Source: Metellina segmentata (Eukaryota; Arthropoda; Arachnida; Araneae; Tetragnathidae). From it: DNA of 64,000 nucleotides. The notes beneath the pieces were generated by a model. The model had not been told where the DNA came from and ran no database searches. It saw nothing but the letters and a program-made list of their open reading frames with translations. The stretch is taken from the NCBI GenBank assembly GCA_947359465.1, contig OX375873.1, positions 37,606,437-37,670,436 of the forward strand, given 5' to 3'. Both the position numbers and the translations under genes were made by a program. Positions 1-11,729 of this stretch are shown here, piece by piece; the stretch's first letter is position 1, and each line of letters begins with the position of its first letter.

Positions 1-680
1 CTTGTATTAAACTCCAAATAAAAGCATGCAAAATCATACCGAGCAATTTCCATATCAATACCATGCATAACTTAAAGACTAGGAAGCAATCAGGGTATAT
101 CACAGTATCAGTCTCAAACTATTTAATAAATAATGTGGAAAATATGTTGCAATGAATTATAGGATAGATTTGGAAGGAATGACTTCCCAGAATCATATTG
201 TACTGATACAGTAATAACACAAACGTGAACGCCAACACCTTTATCCAGGAATTAAAATCTAGTCGGTCCCAAAGTATTTGGTATGAACCCCATCAAAACC
301 TGTACCAAACTCCTCATAAAAGTATGCGATATCATACCGAGCCATTTCCATTCTCCACCATACATAGCTCAAAAATAAAGCAGCACTCAATATCGCACAG
401 TACCAGTCTCAGACTATTTAATGAATAATTTGGCAGTTGCACAAGGTATTATTGTATCGATTCGGAAGAAATGACTTCCCAGAATCCTATTGTACTGATA
501 CAGGAACAGCACAAGCGAGATCACCAATAGCTTTATCCAGGTATTAAAATATAGTCGTGCACAAGGTATTTGGTATGAATCCCATCAAAACTACCCAACT
601 CCTCATAAAAGTATGCAAAATCGTACCGAGCTATTTCCATACTTCCGACATAGCTTGAAAGCTAAGCAGGGCTCAGACGC
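1..680. repeat. Tandem repeat, ~295-bp monomer, about 2.3 copies, cut by left edge
   Basis: A block that reads like 'CTCCTCATAAAAGTATGC' followed by 'TACCGAG.TATTTCCAT' starts at about 12, 310 and 599, giving spacings of 298 and 289 bp. A second anchor, 'GACTTCCCAGAATC', is at 181 and 473, 292 bp apart. Copies differ by scattered substitutions and short indels. The first copy is cut by the window edge and the third decays near 680, so the array extends leftward. No convincing coding sequence lies inside. It is a satellite or large minisatellite of unknown family. Confidence 0.85.
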
Positions 681-689
681 TTTAAACCA

Positions 690-1210
690 TTCGCGACGTA
701 TCAGAGACAAGCCACATAAATTGTCCTGCTGAAAGGCCATTTGCCTGCTAGAAAACGAATAACGACAGTCAATGTCTGAAGCCAGCATATGGCTCGTATA
801 TATGGACGCGAAAGGAGATCTAAAAAAGAATAAGATTTTTACATACGCCAGGGTTTCTGGATTCTGCGGTGGTGCAGTTTTTCTTTAGTGTTATATGGGG
901 GGTGGGGAAAGGGTTGAAGCTGGAGGAAAAGTAATAATAAAATGCGGGAGGTGTTTTTATGTGACGAGGCGCGCGTTTTGGACGAGTTGGGGCTGTTTCT
1001 GGGCAACTTTTTCCATTCAGGATCCCGTGGGGGGAAATATTTATTCCGCGTCGTTTTTCAGAAAAACAGATTGGTCAGCAAAAAGACACTGTGTTGTCCG
1101 AGAAGAAAAGCGGCTGGCTGTGCTTAAGCGCTTGATTCGGGAGAATCAGCAAATCTGATCATCAACAGCCGGTTGCTAAGTTGACTCTGCAGGATTTTGG
1201 AGCTCCTGAT
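690..1210. other. G+C-richer non-coding island
   Basis: This stretch is clearly richer in G+C and CpG than its flanks, for example near 895-1050, where G runs and 'GACGAGGCGCGCG' occur. Overlapping short frames exist in several registers (895-1158, 942-1127, 603-788 on minus), but none has a recognisable motif, which fits composition rather than coding. It may be a conserved regulatory element or an old repeat. I see no terminal repeats or flanking duplication. Confidence 0.4.
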
Positions 1211-2404
1211 AAATTGATAGCGTCTCGATTTCTAAGTGGAGTGTTTCGTATTGAGCTCTGTAGGTGTATGGATTGCTTGGACCATTGTATAGAAAAATTC
1301 CTTTGTAGTGATTGATTAATTTCCTTGTGCTTGTTTTATGATTACCGTATCATATGGTGAATGGATGTATGGTTTATTATAGATGTTGGCTAGTAAATTT
1401 GCTCTTGAGGCGCACCCTAGGTCATTTAAGTCCCTTTCAGACTTGAAAAAATAAAAACATTCTTATTTAATGAAGCGACTTGTTCCTTACAAAATCGTGT
1501 GCAAAGAATATTTTTGCGAGCTTTACTAAATGTGTGTCTCAATTGTTTTCTCCCATTTACAAAAGGGCGGGACGGTCGTACAAATAATATAAACATTTCG
1601 AAAATGTTATATACTTTGTTGGAGTGAAATGGGGAGATTATTCCACTTTTGCCTTCAATACAGGTTCTTTCCGTTTGGGGAAACTTTACTCAACAACTTG
1701 TTCAGTAGCGCACTCTAAAGCTATTTTATATTTCAAAGCAATGTTTTTAAAAATCATGAATACATTAATCGTTTGCTGAGATTGGATTTAAAAAAAATTT
1801 GACCCTACATCCCTCCATTCAAAAATAGTGTTCAACCCATACAAAAAAAATGGTTTCTCGATTTAGATCCCTGCAGATTGATATCTTATTAAACCTGTGG
1901 TTTAATAAATATTCACTCTTCATTCTTCAAATCTATTAGGCGAAATTCAAGAGTGCGACTCGTTCTTCTTAGTACTGTTAAATCATTAGTCAACAACATA
2001 TTCTCGGATACACATCCTTTGCTGTAATAATCGAATGGAAATGGAAATGAAAAAAATAATGTTCTTCATCAACGAGGATAATATCGGTATTCTGAGCTTG
2101 ATTGTAAATCTAATTTCAAGAACCTCTAACGGAGATTCAACAGATAATTACTAAGAAAACATAATTCATATAATCTTAATGATTTAGAATTTTTCTTTCT
2201 TTCAGATACTACGTATGTCTTAACATTTAAACGTGTCTATCTGATTTATCTTATCAGGGACTAAACACTAATATATCTGAAGTTTAAGCACATACAGTAT
2301 TGAATAATTAAATTTTTAGTTAACTAATTCAACCTTCCCAGTTTTCTAAGCCTATAATCATATATTGTTCAACTATTACAAAATTATGAAAGATAATTCT
2401 AAGC
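1211..2404. other. AT-rich spacer, nothing recognised
   Basis: AT-rich sequence with poly-A and poly-T runs. I see no repeat units, tRNA-like boxes or protein similarity. Confidence 0.5.
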
Positions 2405-2960
2405 AGCCTCGTCCGATCGTGAGCAAATGACTCTGGTCTTTTGCTTAGAATATTTCACAAATGTGACAAATTTTTGCTAAAAAGTCAAATGAATATCTAA
2501 TCTGTAGGCACAACAAACATACGAACAAACTAGAATATTCGCTAATAAACACAGTCTGCTGCCCGATTTTAGGCTAAGATAACTGAAAGTCACCATTGCG
2601 CAGAAAGTTTGATACATGTGAAAAATGTTTACGTAAATAATAAGACCAATGATACCGAACGTGTAGCCACTACAAACACATAATGAACAAATTGCAACAT
2701 CGGAATACTTACTAAAAGATGTAACATATTATTATCATTGCCTCACTGAGCTGTCTGTGGTCCAATAGTGAACAAATGAGGCTGGTAGACGAGTTATTGC
2801 ACACAAAGTTTGATAAATGTGCCGAGTTATCACTTAACGAATTGGGCTAATGATACATAATGTATGGCACTTCAAACAGACGACAAACAAACAGCATAGG
2901 GATATTTCCTAATAGACTTGTAACACCCTCTTCTCGTTGCCTTTCTTAGAGTAGAACTAA
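2405..2960. repeat. Degenerate tandem repeat, ~160-200-bp units, about 3 copies
   Basis: 'AAAGTTTGATACATGTG' at about 2606 recurs as 'AAAGTTTGATAAATGTG' at about 2806, and a weaker match lies near 2447. A second anchor, 'GATCGTGAGCAAATGA' near 2414, recurs as 'CAATAGTGAACAAATGA' near 2763. Shared words such as 'CACTACAAACA', 'ACAAACA' and 'TAATAGAC/TAAAAGAT' occur in the same order in each unit. The copies are strongly diverged, so unit boundaries are approximate. Confidence 0.6.
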
Positions 2961-4989
2961 GAATGGCATCTGGCGCATGTAAGCTGCATCGATAAGCGAG
3001 GCCGGTTCACTGTCTCCTGTGTCTTCTGAGTACCAGAGATCCTGAATCAGTTAACGTGACTGATGTATTGGTGCCCTGGGACTAATCGCTCAATGCAGGC
3101 GCCCAACGTAGCTTCCTCTTACGGAAAGAAAAACTCTTTTCTGGGATTATCTTTTTCGAAAGTAAAGGCATGTAAAGCTTGTAAGCTTGAGGTCTTAAAG
3201 CAAGTGGGCAGAACCTTACGGGATTTGGTATTTTAAATTTGGTCACGGAATTGGTGAACTTATATGGGTCGTGCATCAGGTGGTTGAACACGAACCTTAG
3301 AAGGGTTGTCTTGAAGAATTCTGCGAAGGCGTCTTCACGTTGTTCTTCATTTAGCAAAGAAACTAATGCAGAGGAATGTGTCTTAGTGAGCTAAAAGGTA
3401 TACGTATTGGCGTAGATTGTCGACATACTCATAGTTTAAAGGGACTACGTTGGCTCAGGAGGTTTGTTTTCTGATCTTTGATTTGAAGAGAGCGTTGATT
3501 CGATTCCTTTTGCGTACCCTGGGTGTATTTCTCTCTTCTATGATATCCATAGGAAAAGCACTATTAAAATTTTGTGAACTATGAGTTATTGTTCTTCTTG
3601 ACCTCACATAATTTCAAACAAAAACTTTTGAACTTTTAACAAATTCTTCATAGATGGGGTCTTGCATATTTGTCAAATATTTTACGAAGTACAGTGAAAT
3701 TAACTTATCATTTGCACTAATGAATGTTACAATTTTAAATACAAGATATAAAATTACATCTTTGGATAGTGAGCTATGATTCTATATTCATACCGTTTCT
3801 CAGAATAGATTTGATTGGTTTCCCACCTGCCATGAATGCCTGATTGAAATAAATTCTAAAATTAGATGGCTAATTTATAAAGTAATTTTAAAACACTTCC
3901 ATGACTTATTATCAATCTTTTTGCGATATTTTCCAAAAGCTAGTGAAGAAATACCTGGGTTAGGCTTGGATATACAACGACAGCTAAGCCAACATGCTTC
4001 TACTTACATTACAAACAAGCTATTTTAAATAATATTTTTATGTGTTTTTTCAAATTAACTTTTCAGAAAAAGTGTTTCTTTAACAACACTTAGATTTACT
4101 TTTTTGTTTCAATTATTATTTATATCTTCTTAGCTTGCAAAATAGCAAAGGTGTTGCATTAAGGTTTGAAAATTAGTGTTCTGTTGAAAGAAAAGTTTGG
4201 AAACACTGGTTTAGTATTCAAAATTATCTCGTCTTTTCTTTTTTCTCGCTTACAAGCTTTCATAAGTTTAACAAGTTTCCAAGTCTTCGATTCTAAGCTA
4301 CGATAAGTAAGGACTTGAATATTTCTTCATCAAAACATTTTGTTTACAAGTAATTACAGAAAAAAACATTCTATAAAATCTTTTACACATAAAGAATACA
4401 ATGTTTTATTTATAAAAGCACATAAATTATGGAGAGTATGGCCTTCAGAAAAAAATTAGCTGGTAAGATAAAATGGAGAATTTTTACATTCAAGTACAAA
4501 AAGTGACACATTTTAAGCTTCATGGATTACTTATAGGATTCGAAGTAAGTACATTTTAACAGAAAAAAAGTACTATGCATTTCATTTTAAAAATAGCAAG
4601 GTGTTTATACAGCTAAATAGTATAAGGATCTGAGTAGGAAACTCAAGAAAAGAAAGATTTCGTAAAGTAATAAACCGCTTCTCTAATTAATTCAAATCAA
4701 CATGGAATAAAAATAATTTAACACGTTTTTTTAATACTTAATTTAACAGTTTTAAAATCGTGACCCACATTTTTTGGTTTAGATTCTTACGACACATGTA
4801 ACTAACTGCACCAACATTATAATGTTTTCCCATTTTAAGTATCAGAAGCAGGTAAAAAAGTTACAGTTGGTATTCTTATAAGTTGGAAATTATTTAGCAA
4901 AATCGCCAAGAGTTATTTAGAATACCAATTCATTCCTTTCAGAAGAACCTATATTTTTATTTACTGTACAGTAGAGATTTGGTTACGTT
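2961..4989. other. Mostly AT-rich spacer; slightly G+C-richer segment near 2935-3550
   Basis: The left part (about 2935-3550) has more G+C and holds a 91-codon open frame on the minus strand (3357-3082). Its protein is basic, has no motif I recognise, and lacks any sign of splice context, so I do not call it a gene. The remainder is AT-rich with no recognised element. Confidence 0.4.
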
Positions 4990-5399
4990 TCTATAAAGCG
5001 AGTTAAGTTCAAAACTTCCTCACCTACAATACTATCGTACGATGTACCTTTTAAGAACTACCCACCAACGATATTTATCATTCATTAATTACATATGAAT
5101 TAGTTGTAATTGCATTGATTGTAATGAAGCAAAGTTAAAGAGTTTAACATGCTTTTGACCACGTTGTTTTTATTTTAATTTTGCTTTCCTAAATCAAACT
5201 TAAAAATGTCCCACAACACACCCAAGAAACAGTGAGTAAAGTATATCTAGCAGAATTCCTTTTATGAATTTGCTATCAACTACAAATCCCAACAATCCAG
5301 TATACTATAATTTATTTGTAAATATGTATTTTAACACCGCATTAATTTTGTTTTAATTGATTTTAATTTTTGATCTTTAATAGAGAAAGTTAATATTAA

Positions 5400-6290
5400 C
5401 CTTTAACTGCTGTCATGGGTCTCATAGGCCCAGAATAATATTTGACAGGTAGTTTCCACCCCTGAAAGTGAATATTGATCCCTGTCCTATTCAGTACCTT
5501 CCTACTACGTCGAATAGAAGCCACATTCCATGACTGGTTTGGCTGCCCCAACTATTTAATTTTTTACACTATTTGCATTTCCCGCGTGGTCTCTTAGACC
5601 CCTTCACAGCATTTGCGTTACCATTCTTGTTGATTGAAATCGTCTAAGTTGAAGTTGGGAATCTCGGCAGAAAACCTCAAATGGCAACAAACTTTACTAA
5701 AAAATGACCTGTGTGTCTTACACAAAAAGAAATTCAGGATATTGTTGATAATTAGTCGGAAATAGAGTACTTGAACAGTACAATTTCGGATTATATTATT
5801 GAAAGCGAACACGAAACGGATTCGGCAATTTAGGCAGATGAAGATGAAGACATTTCAAGTGAGTCTTTACAAGAATATTTCTACAGAAAAACGCCAAAAC
5901 ACAATATAATTTTATAGTTACCTTAGTTGAACGTCTAAATAACTTCAAATGGGATGCCCGGGGGAATGGGGAACCTAATCGTGCCGTTAGAACACCTAAG
6001 TCCAAAACACGACATAGTTTTACAGTTTCCAGGGTTGAAACGTCCTACAAAATTTGATCCGAAAGCTGAGGCTGAAGAGACATAGAATCTACTTAAGTTA
6101 TATAGTAACATAAAATGTATTTCATGTTAAGAATTGAATTATCTAAATTTAAAATGTATAAATAATAAGGATCTTAAGAATCTTTCATTAATATATTATA
6201 TTAATCAACTTTATTCGCACTTTAGTGAGTGAGGTCTGAGAGACCCTTCCACACTAGTTACGTGACAGTTTGTGACACATCAATTAACTG
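5400..6290 (+). mobile_element. piggyBac-type internal-deletion derivative, copy 1 (TTAA-flanked)
   Basis: The element is bracketed by TTAA at 5396-5399 and 6291-6294, the piggyBac target duplication. It starts with CCTTTAACTGCTGTC. The right end (ACATCAATTAACTG) is a decayed inverted match to this. GGTCTC/GAGACC palindromes lie near both ends, around 5417, 5587 and 6231. The interior holds an acidic N-terminal transposase remnant followed by a stretch resembling the piggyBac motif R-T-x-x-x-H-(N/D)-I-V-x-x-x-P-G-x-K, readable near 5985-6090 in shifting frames and broken by stops. Nothing resembling the DDD catalytic core follows; the sequence passes directly to the 3' non-coding end. It is therefore non-autonomous. 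A close relative lies at 21234-22102. Confidence 0.85.
5640..6105 (+). pseudogene. piggyBac transposase N-terminal remnant
   Basis: Only the region before the catalytic core remains, roughly the first 130-150 codons. An acidic stretch with IIESEHE and DEDEDISS is followed by a YFYRK/FKWDARG segment, then a KHDIV..FPGLKRPTKFD segment that corresponds to the conserved piggyBac 'HNIV..LPG.KG.A' block. The reading frame changes at least twice and has in-frame stops (for example after the first DSAI segment, and in 'EET-stop-NLL', where a Trp is expected). Family members are usually 500-600 residues with DDD residues downstream; those are absent. A nearly parallel remnant is in the copy at 21234. 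Not functional. Confidence 0.75.
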
Positions 6291-7189
6291 TTAAGAACGC
6301 CCCATTTTACATCCAACAGAAACAGTTACCAAACCTACATTCAGCTATATCAATTTGAGATCTTGCCACCTACTATTTTCGCAACTATTGATTGCATCTC
6401 AATTCGGTTGTAAAGAGGTATGTTACTGGCGTTATTGTTTCGACTTTAAAGTATACCTCTAGTTTACTCAATTGAAACAGCAACCAAACGTACATTCACT
6501 AGTGCCTATCTTGAGAATTTGCCATCAATTTCTGTCGCAGCTATTGAGCTTGTATTCAATTCATTTATAAAGATGTATTTTAACTGATCTTTACAAGATA
6601 TTGTTTAATTAATTTTTGCATTTCTATCGAGCAAATGAAACTTAAAAGCCCCCTCAGATTACTCAACACAAAGAGTAAAAAAATTGCACTCAGAAGCGTC
6701 CGTTTTGAGAATTTGCCGCCCACTATCTATGGTATCGAGTTTACATGAACTCGCTTTTAAATATGTATAGTGTCTCACACACTCGATATTGTTTCGATTT
6801 AAATTTTTGCTGCTCATTGGATCAAATTAAACTTAAAACGTACAACAGGAACAGTAACTAAAACTACTACATTCAACAGTGCATTTTGAGAACTATCTAT
6901 TGCACCTATCGAGTTTACAATAATTCCTTTATAAAGACATGTTTACTGCGCTTGACACGATATTGCTGTAATTTTAATTTTTGCATTTTATACAGCAAGT
7001 TAAACTTAAAAATGATCCACGGGCACGCAAGGAACTAAAAATACGTCTGGGAGTATCAATTAGATGAATTTGCCATTAACCATTTTCTGCCTGCTATCCA
7101 GCAGTTGTGAATTTACTCAAGTTTACTATTCATTCTTTGAATCTCTCTTCTGGAATATTAAGACCTACTCCCCACATGTATAAACCCGG

Positions 7190-7475
7190 GATAAATTTAC
7201 ACATAAAGCAAAGCACTTTCCAGTGACCGCAGCGTCGCAAGAAATGAAACCCAAAATAAATAACGAAGCACACCTCTTTTGTTCTACTGCTGAAGCAGAG
7301 GCAATGGATGGGAAATTAACCGCTTCCTCAGGGCTCTCGTCATTATTCCCGGACACGCTCTGCCGGATAGCCGGGGGAAGGACGATAAAGAAACTGGCGC
7401 AGAAATAAAAGTTTGTCCCGGGCCAGGGGTGGGTAAATTTCCTAATTGCCTGCCCACCCCCTGATGGTATTAGCC
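7190..7475. other. G+C-richer non-coding island
   Basis: Between two satellite arrays lies a compact block with CpG and G+C well above its flanks ('CCCGGACACGCTCTGCCGG', 'GTCCCGGGCCAGGGG'). Both strands have short open frames over the same interval (7223-7408 plus, 7356-7165 minus), the usual result of fewer AT-rich stops. No repeat copies are seen elsewhere in the window. Candidate conserved regulatory element. Confidence 0.4.
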
Positions 7476-8081
7476 CACTTGTGATTGCATTCTAAAACGT
7501 TAGCGCAAAAGAATGACACCGTTTTTTTTTTTTCTTCCGTTCTGCTTTTTTTTTTCTTCTGCAATCGTTTCCAACTCATGTCGAAAGTTAGTGGTGCCGT
7601 AGAAGATCAAATGCCGCTGATAAAAAAAAAGGGGGGAATCTTATGGATCGTTATCTTTTGGAGTGCGAAGATTTCAGATTTGGAAGTCATTTGAATGGTT
7701 CTTTTTTGGTTTGGAAGTTTGGATTGACTTTTACTGGTGCTCATATATTTTTAGGGTGCTTGTTGGTTCATATTTTAATACACGATTGAACTTAAGAAAT
7801 TATTTCATTAGAATTAATTCAATAATTTAGATTGAATTAGAATAAAGGAATATCCTAAAATTAGCGCATGAGGATTAAACTTCATGTTTTATTATTTCCT
7901 CTGTCTTCGTTTCCTTATCAGCAATCCTTTACAAATAATTTAAAAAGCTAGTCATGTCATAGATCAAATATCGTGGATATTAAAAAAAGGAACCTTTTGA
8001 AAAGTTATCTTTTGGAGTTCGAAGGTTTTTGTGATTTAGAAGACATTTAAAGGTTATTTTTTAGTTTGGAGGTTTGGTAAT

Positions 8082-9181
8082 TGGTAATTGGTAATTTTTA
8101 GTTTACGTCGTACTAGAGCAACACAACGGGCTATTGACGACGGTCCGGGATCAGTCCCTTAAGGGAACTGAGACGTTCTCGACAACGCAAAACATGAAAA
8201 TTTGTGGTGTACAAGACCTCCTTATTTTTCAATAAAAAAGAAATCCCTCAACTAAAAGACTATATTTATAAAAACTACATGCTTCATTCATTATATTACA
8301 GTAAAAGTATATTCATTCTTTGCATTATTTTTTAAAATATGAGGAATCGAATAAGTTCTTACAATAAACAGCCTTCTAATTCATGGTGATGAATAGGTAC
8401 GCTTAAAAATTTTTCTACTGCTTGGAAAATCCTAATGCATGCTTTAATATTGACACAAATGTGTATGGATTGAAGTAAACTAATTTTTATTGCAGTATGT
8501 TAAATGTAAAAATTATTAAAAAAAAGTTGAATCGAAAAAATTTGAAATTGTGAAAAAAAGGCTGATTTTTCTCATAAAATTGGTGAATAAAAAAAATACT
8601 ATCAATAAGAAATTAAATTAATTATGTTCATTGGATGAGTTATTACCATAGAAAGGTTCGTAAAAAATTACACCTCTTTAATATGAATAGAATTTTTTAC
8701 AAGCGTACCTATTCATCACCATGTATTAGAAGGCTGTTTATTGTAAGTACTTATTCGATTCCTCATATTTTAAAAAATAATGCAAAGAATGAATATACCT
8801 TTACTGTAATATAATGAATGAAGCATGTAGTTTTTATAAATATAGTCTTTTAGTTGAGGGATTTCTTTTTTATTGAAAAATAAGGAGGTCTTGTACACCA
8901 CAAATTTTCATGTTTTGCGTTGTCGAGAACGTCTCAGTTCCCTTAAGGGAAAGATCCGAGGACAACAGCTCGTAATTTTGAACCACGGTCAGATGCCGAA
9001 GCAACACCTGAGCTGGCACCCCACCCTCAACTTCCACGCCAACCCAACGTGAGGACTTTCGGCCACGACAGATTTAAGGTGCACCAGCCGCCTCTACACC
9101 ATACACTTACATACATCCATGCCCGGACCCGGATTCGAACCAGGAACCTTCCGATCTAGAGGCTAACACCTTAACCAGTTT
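8082..9181 (-). mobile_element. tRNA-derived SINE (family A), split by an inserted element
   Basis: Read on the minus strand, the element starts at about 9181 with a tRNA-like head (TGGTTAAGGTGTTAG as A box, GGTTCGAATCC as B box near 9128-9140). It continues through a tRNA-unrelated body (GTCGTGGCCGAAAGTCCTCA, CCGTGGTTCAAAATTACGAG, CCCTTAAGGGA) and ends in 'CCCGTTGTGTTGCTCTAGTA' with an AATTACC-type simple tail at 8082-8100. An 8-bp direct repeat, AGGTTTGG, flanks it (near 8074 and 9184), consistent with target duplication. The body is interrupted at its TTAA by 8163-8942. Related copies lie at 28650, 28990, 46304 and 49190. It would be RNA polymerase III-transcribed if active. Confidence 0.85.
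8163..8942. mobile_element. Non-autonomous DNA transposon with ~245-bp inverted arms and TTAA duplication
   Basis: The left arm (8163-8407) starts GGGAACTGAGACGTTCTCG and is matched almost perfectly by the reverse complement of the right arm (about 8700-8942). I see only about three mismatches. TTAA occurs at 8159-8162 and 8943-8946. The uninterrupted version of the host SINE (near 46370) reads CCCTTAAGGG, so the pre-insertion site had a single TTAA. The middle (about 8408-8699) is AT-rich and non-coding. TTAA specificity suggests mobilisation by a piggyBac-type transposase, but the ends differ from the piggyBac copies in this window. The near-identical arms suggest a fairly recent insertion or arm homogenisation. 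Confidence 0.88.
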
Positions 9182-10650
9182 GTAGGTTTGGATTTCCTTT
9201 TCTGTTCTCATGTATTTTCCAGTGAACTTTTCGGTTCATATTTTAGTTCGAGGAAAGTTATGAAATTCTTTCGTTAGAATTAATTTAATAAGTCAAATTA
9301 AAAAAGAGTGAAAAAATTTTTACAAATTAGTTAAAAAGAGGATGACACCGTTATTTTGTTACTACTATTTTCCTCTGGTCTTATTTCTATTTCAGCAATC
9401 GTTTCTAACTGATGTCAATAGTTAGTCATGCTACAGAAAATCAATTGCCGTAGGTATAAAAAAAGGGACACTTTTGGATCGTTTTCTTTTGGCGTGTGTG
9501 AAGATATGTTCTTGAAAAGTCATTCAAATGGTTGTTTTTTTAGTCTTGAAGTTTGGATTCCCCCTATGCTCACACATTTTTTAATGAGCTTATTAGTGAT
9601 TGTGATTCGTTAGGTTGTGCGAATTGGCAAGATAAAAATGATTAATATTTTTATTTGAAATAAATTATAAAATTCTTTAATTAAAATGAATTAAATAACT
9701 TTGTTTAAATGAATTAAACAAGTGCCAGACACTTTGCGTCATTCACTTTCGGGTGATCGTGGATTCTTTTTGGTGAGATAGTATGCTCTTTCATTTCCAG
9801 GTACATTACAATGAACGGGACTTACTGAAGCACCAACACATCAGCTATCTTATCAAGAAGTTGTCTGCGTTGCACATTTTTTGGGTGTTGTATTCTATGA
9901 CTGAATTTAAAGAGATAGTTCGTATTGCAGATTTTGAGTCAGATAACATAGCCGTCTTTTGAATTAATCTTTTCTAAGAAGTTCTTTTAATGCCACACGA
10001 GTTCATTCACACATATCTCCTGCAAAATGAGTAGAATAGCTCAAAAAGTAGTAAATAATATACTTTAATCACCAGTCAACCCCTAAACGCCTATGAAACA
10101 GATAATCATCGGTAGACATTTGATTTTGCTTAAATTATAGCTTACGTCAAAAGTTGGAAAATTCCTTTCTGTTAGGATCTTTGGATTCTTTTTGGTTTCT
10201 CACACATCGTCTAATGAAGTTATCGATAATTTTGATTATTTGAGCTGTGCATTATTTTTATCTTGTACGTAAAGACCGTTTTAAATAAAGCCAATAATCT
10301 TTGCACATTAATGTGCTGTTTTACCGTGCTTTTTAAACTCCAATAGTTTTCCTCTCATGTAGTTGGTGGCCCCATCGATGATCAAAGGCCTTGAGAAAAA
10401 AAGAGTAAAGCTTTTAGATTGTTAGATTTTGTAGTGTAAAGACTGTGTGATGTTTGAAAATAATCCAAACGGTTCTTTTCTATTTGGGAAGTGTTTGGAT
10501 TCAGTTTACTTTGCTGGATCATTTTATGATGAACTAATAGCGGATACTGTTTCGCTTAGATTCGGTGGATGCTAAAAGAAAATCATTCAAATTTTAATTA
10601 GAATAAAAGAAAATTCTTAAAACTTTGCGCAATAAAATGGCCCATTTTTT

Positions 10651-11729
10651 CTTCCATTCTGTTTCGAACATACCTTGAAAAAGTCTTAGAGGACTGTAAA
10701 CTTTTGCCTTGTTTAATGCCGCAAGCAATATAAAAAAGAACAACCCAGGTCCCATTAAGACAGTTTTTTGCTAACGAATTTTGAAAAATGTACAGAGAAT
10801 ACAGCTTGTTAAGAATATGTATGAAAGATTTATAATAGCCCGCAAACTCTTTTCTAATTCAAATACATGCAGTGGATGAGTATTATAATACATTTCCTTG
10901 TGTGTGAAATCTATTCTATATTTATTTCCTGATTGCTTTGTTAGATAATTTACATCACAAAAACCTGTCAATACTTTTTTGACACGTATTTGATAAATTT
11001 CAATCTAGAAACAATGTTAAACACACAACCATAGAATTTCGGTGTCACTATTGTTTATTTTATACGATATAAAAGTAACATTGAAAGCATTTTTCTAATA
11101 TTGTTTGGCAAAATATCTTTTGTCGTATATTTAAAAATAGTGCCACATATATTTAAGCACTAAAGTATAAAGAAAGCCTTTCCCGATGCAAATATTATTT
11201 ACGTAATATTATTTACGTAACACAAAGTATTCATGAAAAGGGTTTCATTTAAATTGTTTATTTTCTTTATGATCTTCCAACGAACATTTGAAAATAACGG
11301 TATAAATATTGCTATGCTTTATACCAGGTATGTCAGCATGTTTGACTTGTTTTGTTTTGTTATTCGCAAATTTAAACATATCTAATTAAAACTTAACATA
11401 TTTCCAATTAGAGAATATGATCGAATTGAAAGCGAATCTTTAAATTATGTTTTACCAATGGATGATATTTTATAAAATATGGGCTCTAATATTTATGTAG
11501 TCTCTTAAGCAAAACATTTTCAATCAGAGCAATATACTTACATAAAACGATTTTACCTATGCAAAAAGTTGAAGCTACCAAAATGTTCACGAAGATATTT
11601 ACAAGTGGTTTGAAGTAAAGAAATGTTAACGGCATAAAAAGTACTAAAGTAAAGAAATGTCAACTTCATAGAAAGTAAAAAAGTAAGGAAATATTAAAGC
11701 ATAGAACTAATTTAGTTAAGATATACTTT
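10651..11729. other. AT-rich spacer
   Basis: No element recognised. A small direct repeat, ATTATTTACGTAA, occurs twice near 11188-11220. A 66-codon frame on minus (10971-10771) has no motif. Confidence 0.45.

Larger units (their letters stand above)
4990..7140. repeat. Satellite array, ~175-195-bp monomer, interrupted by a piggyBac element
   Basis: The monomer is marked by a T-rich block reading roughly 'GATATTGTTT.AATTTTTGC', then 'AAACTTAAAA', an ACA-rich tract and 'GAGAATTTGCCACC'. The CTTAAA anchor falls at about 5200, 5396, 6642, 6832 and 7006. Spacing is 196 bp between the first two and 190 then 174 bp at the right. The TTAA at 5396 is where the element at 5400-6290 sits, and the monomer resumes immediately after the second TTAA at 6291. 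Copies are old and diverged. No coding potential. Confidence 0.75.
7480..10650. repeat. Degenerate satellite, ~365-bp unit, with inserts
   Basis: Units contain 'GAATGACACCG', a T/C tract, 'CAATCGTTTC.AACT.ATGTC', 'AAAAAAAGGG', 'TTATCTTTTGGAGT' and 'GAAGTTTGGATT'. The last anchor is near 7715, 8072, 9183 (the same unit after the insert), 9550, 10183 and 10491. Spacings are 357, 367, then 633 and 308 bp. The long gap contains about 300 bp of unrelated sequence (about 9740-10130). The array is interrupted by the SINE at 8082-9181. No coding potential. Confidence 0.7.

Noticed and set aside
895..1158. 87-codon frame in a G+C-rich block
   Set aside because: A second overlapping frame of similar length exists and no motif is recognisable; composition explains it.
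3082..3357. 91-codon minus-strand frame
   Set aside because: No recognised domain, no exon context, and no repeated copy; not enough support to call a gene.
9115..9180. tRNA-like sequence with GGTTCGAATCC
   Set aside because: It is the 5' head of SINE family A, not a stand-alone tRNA.
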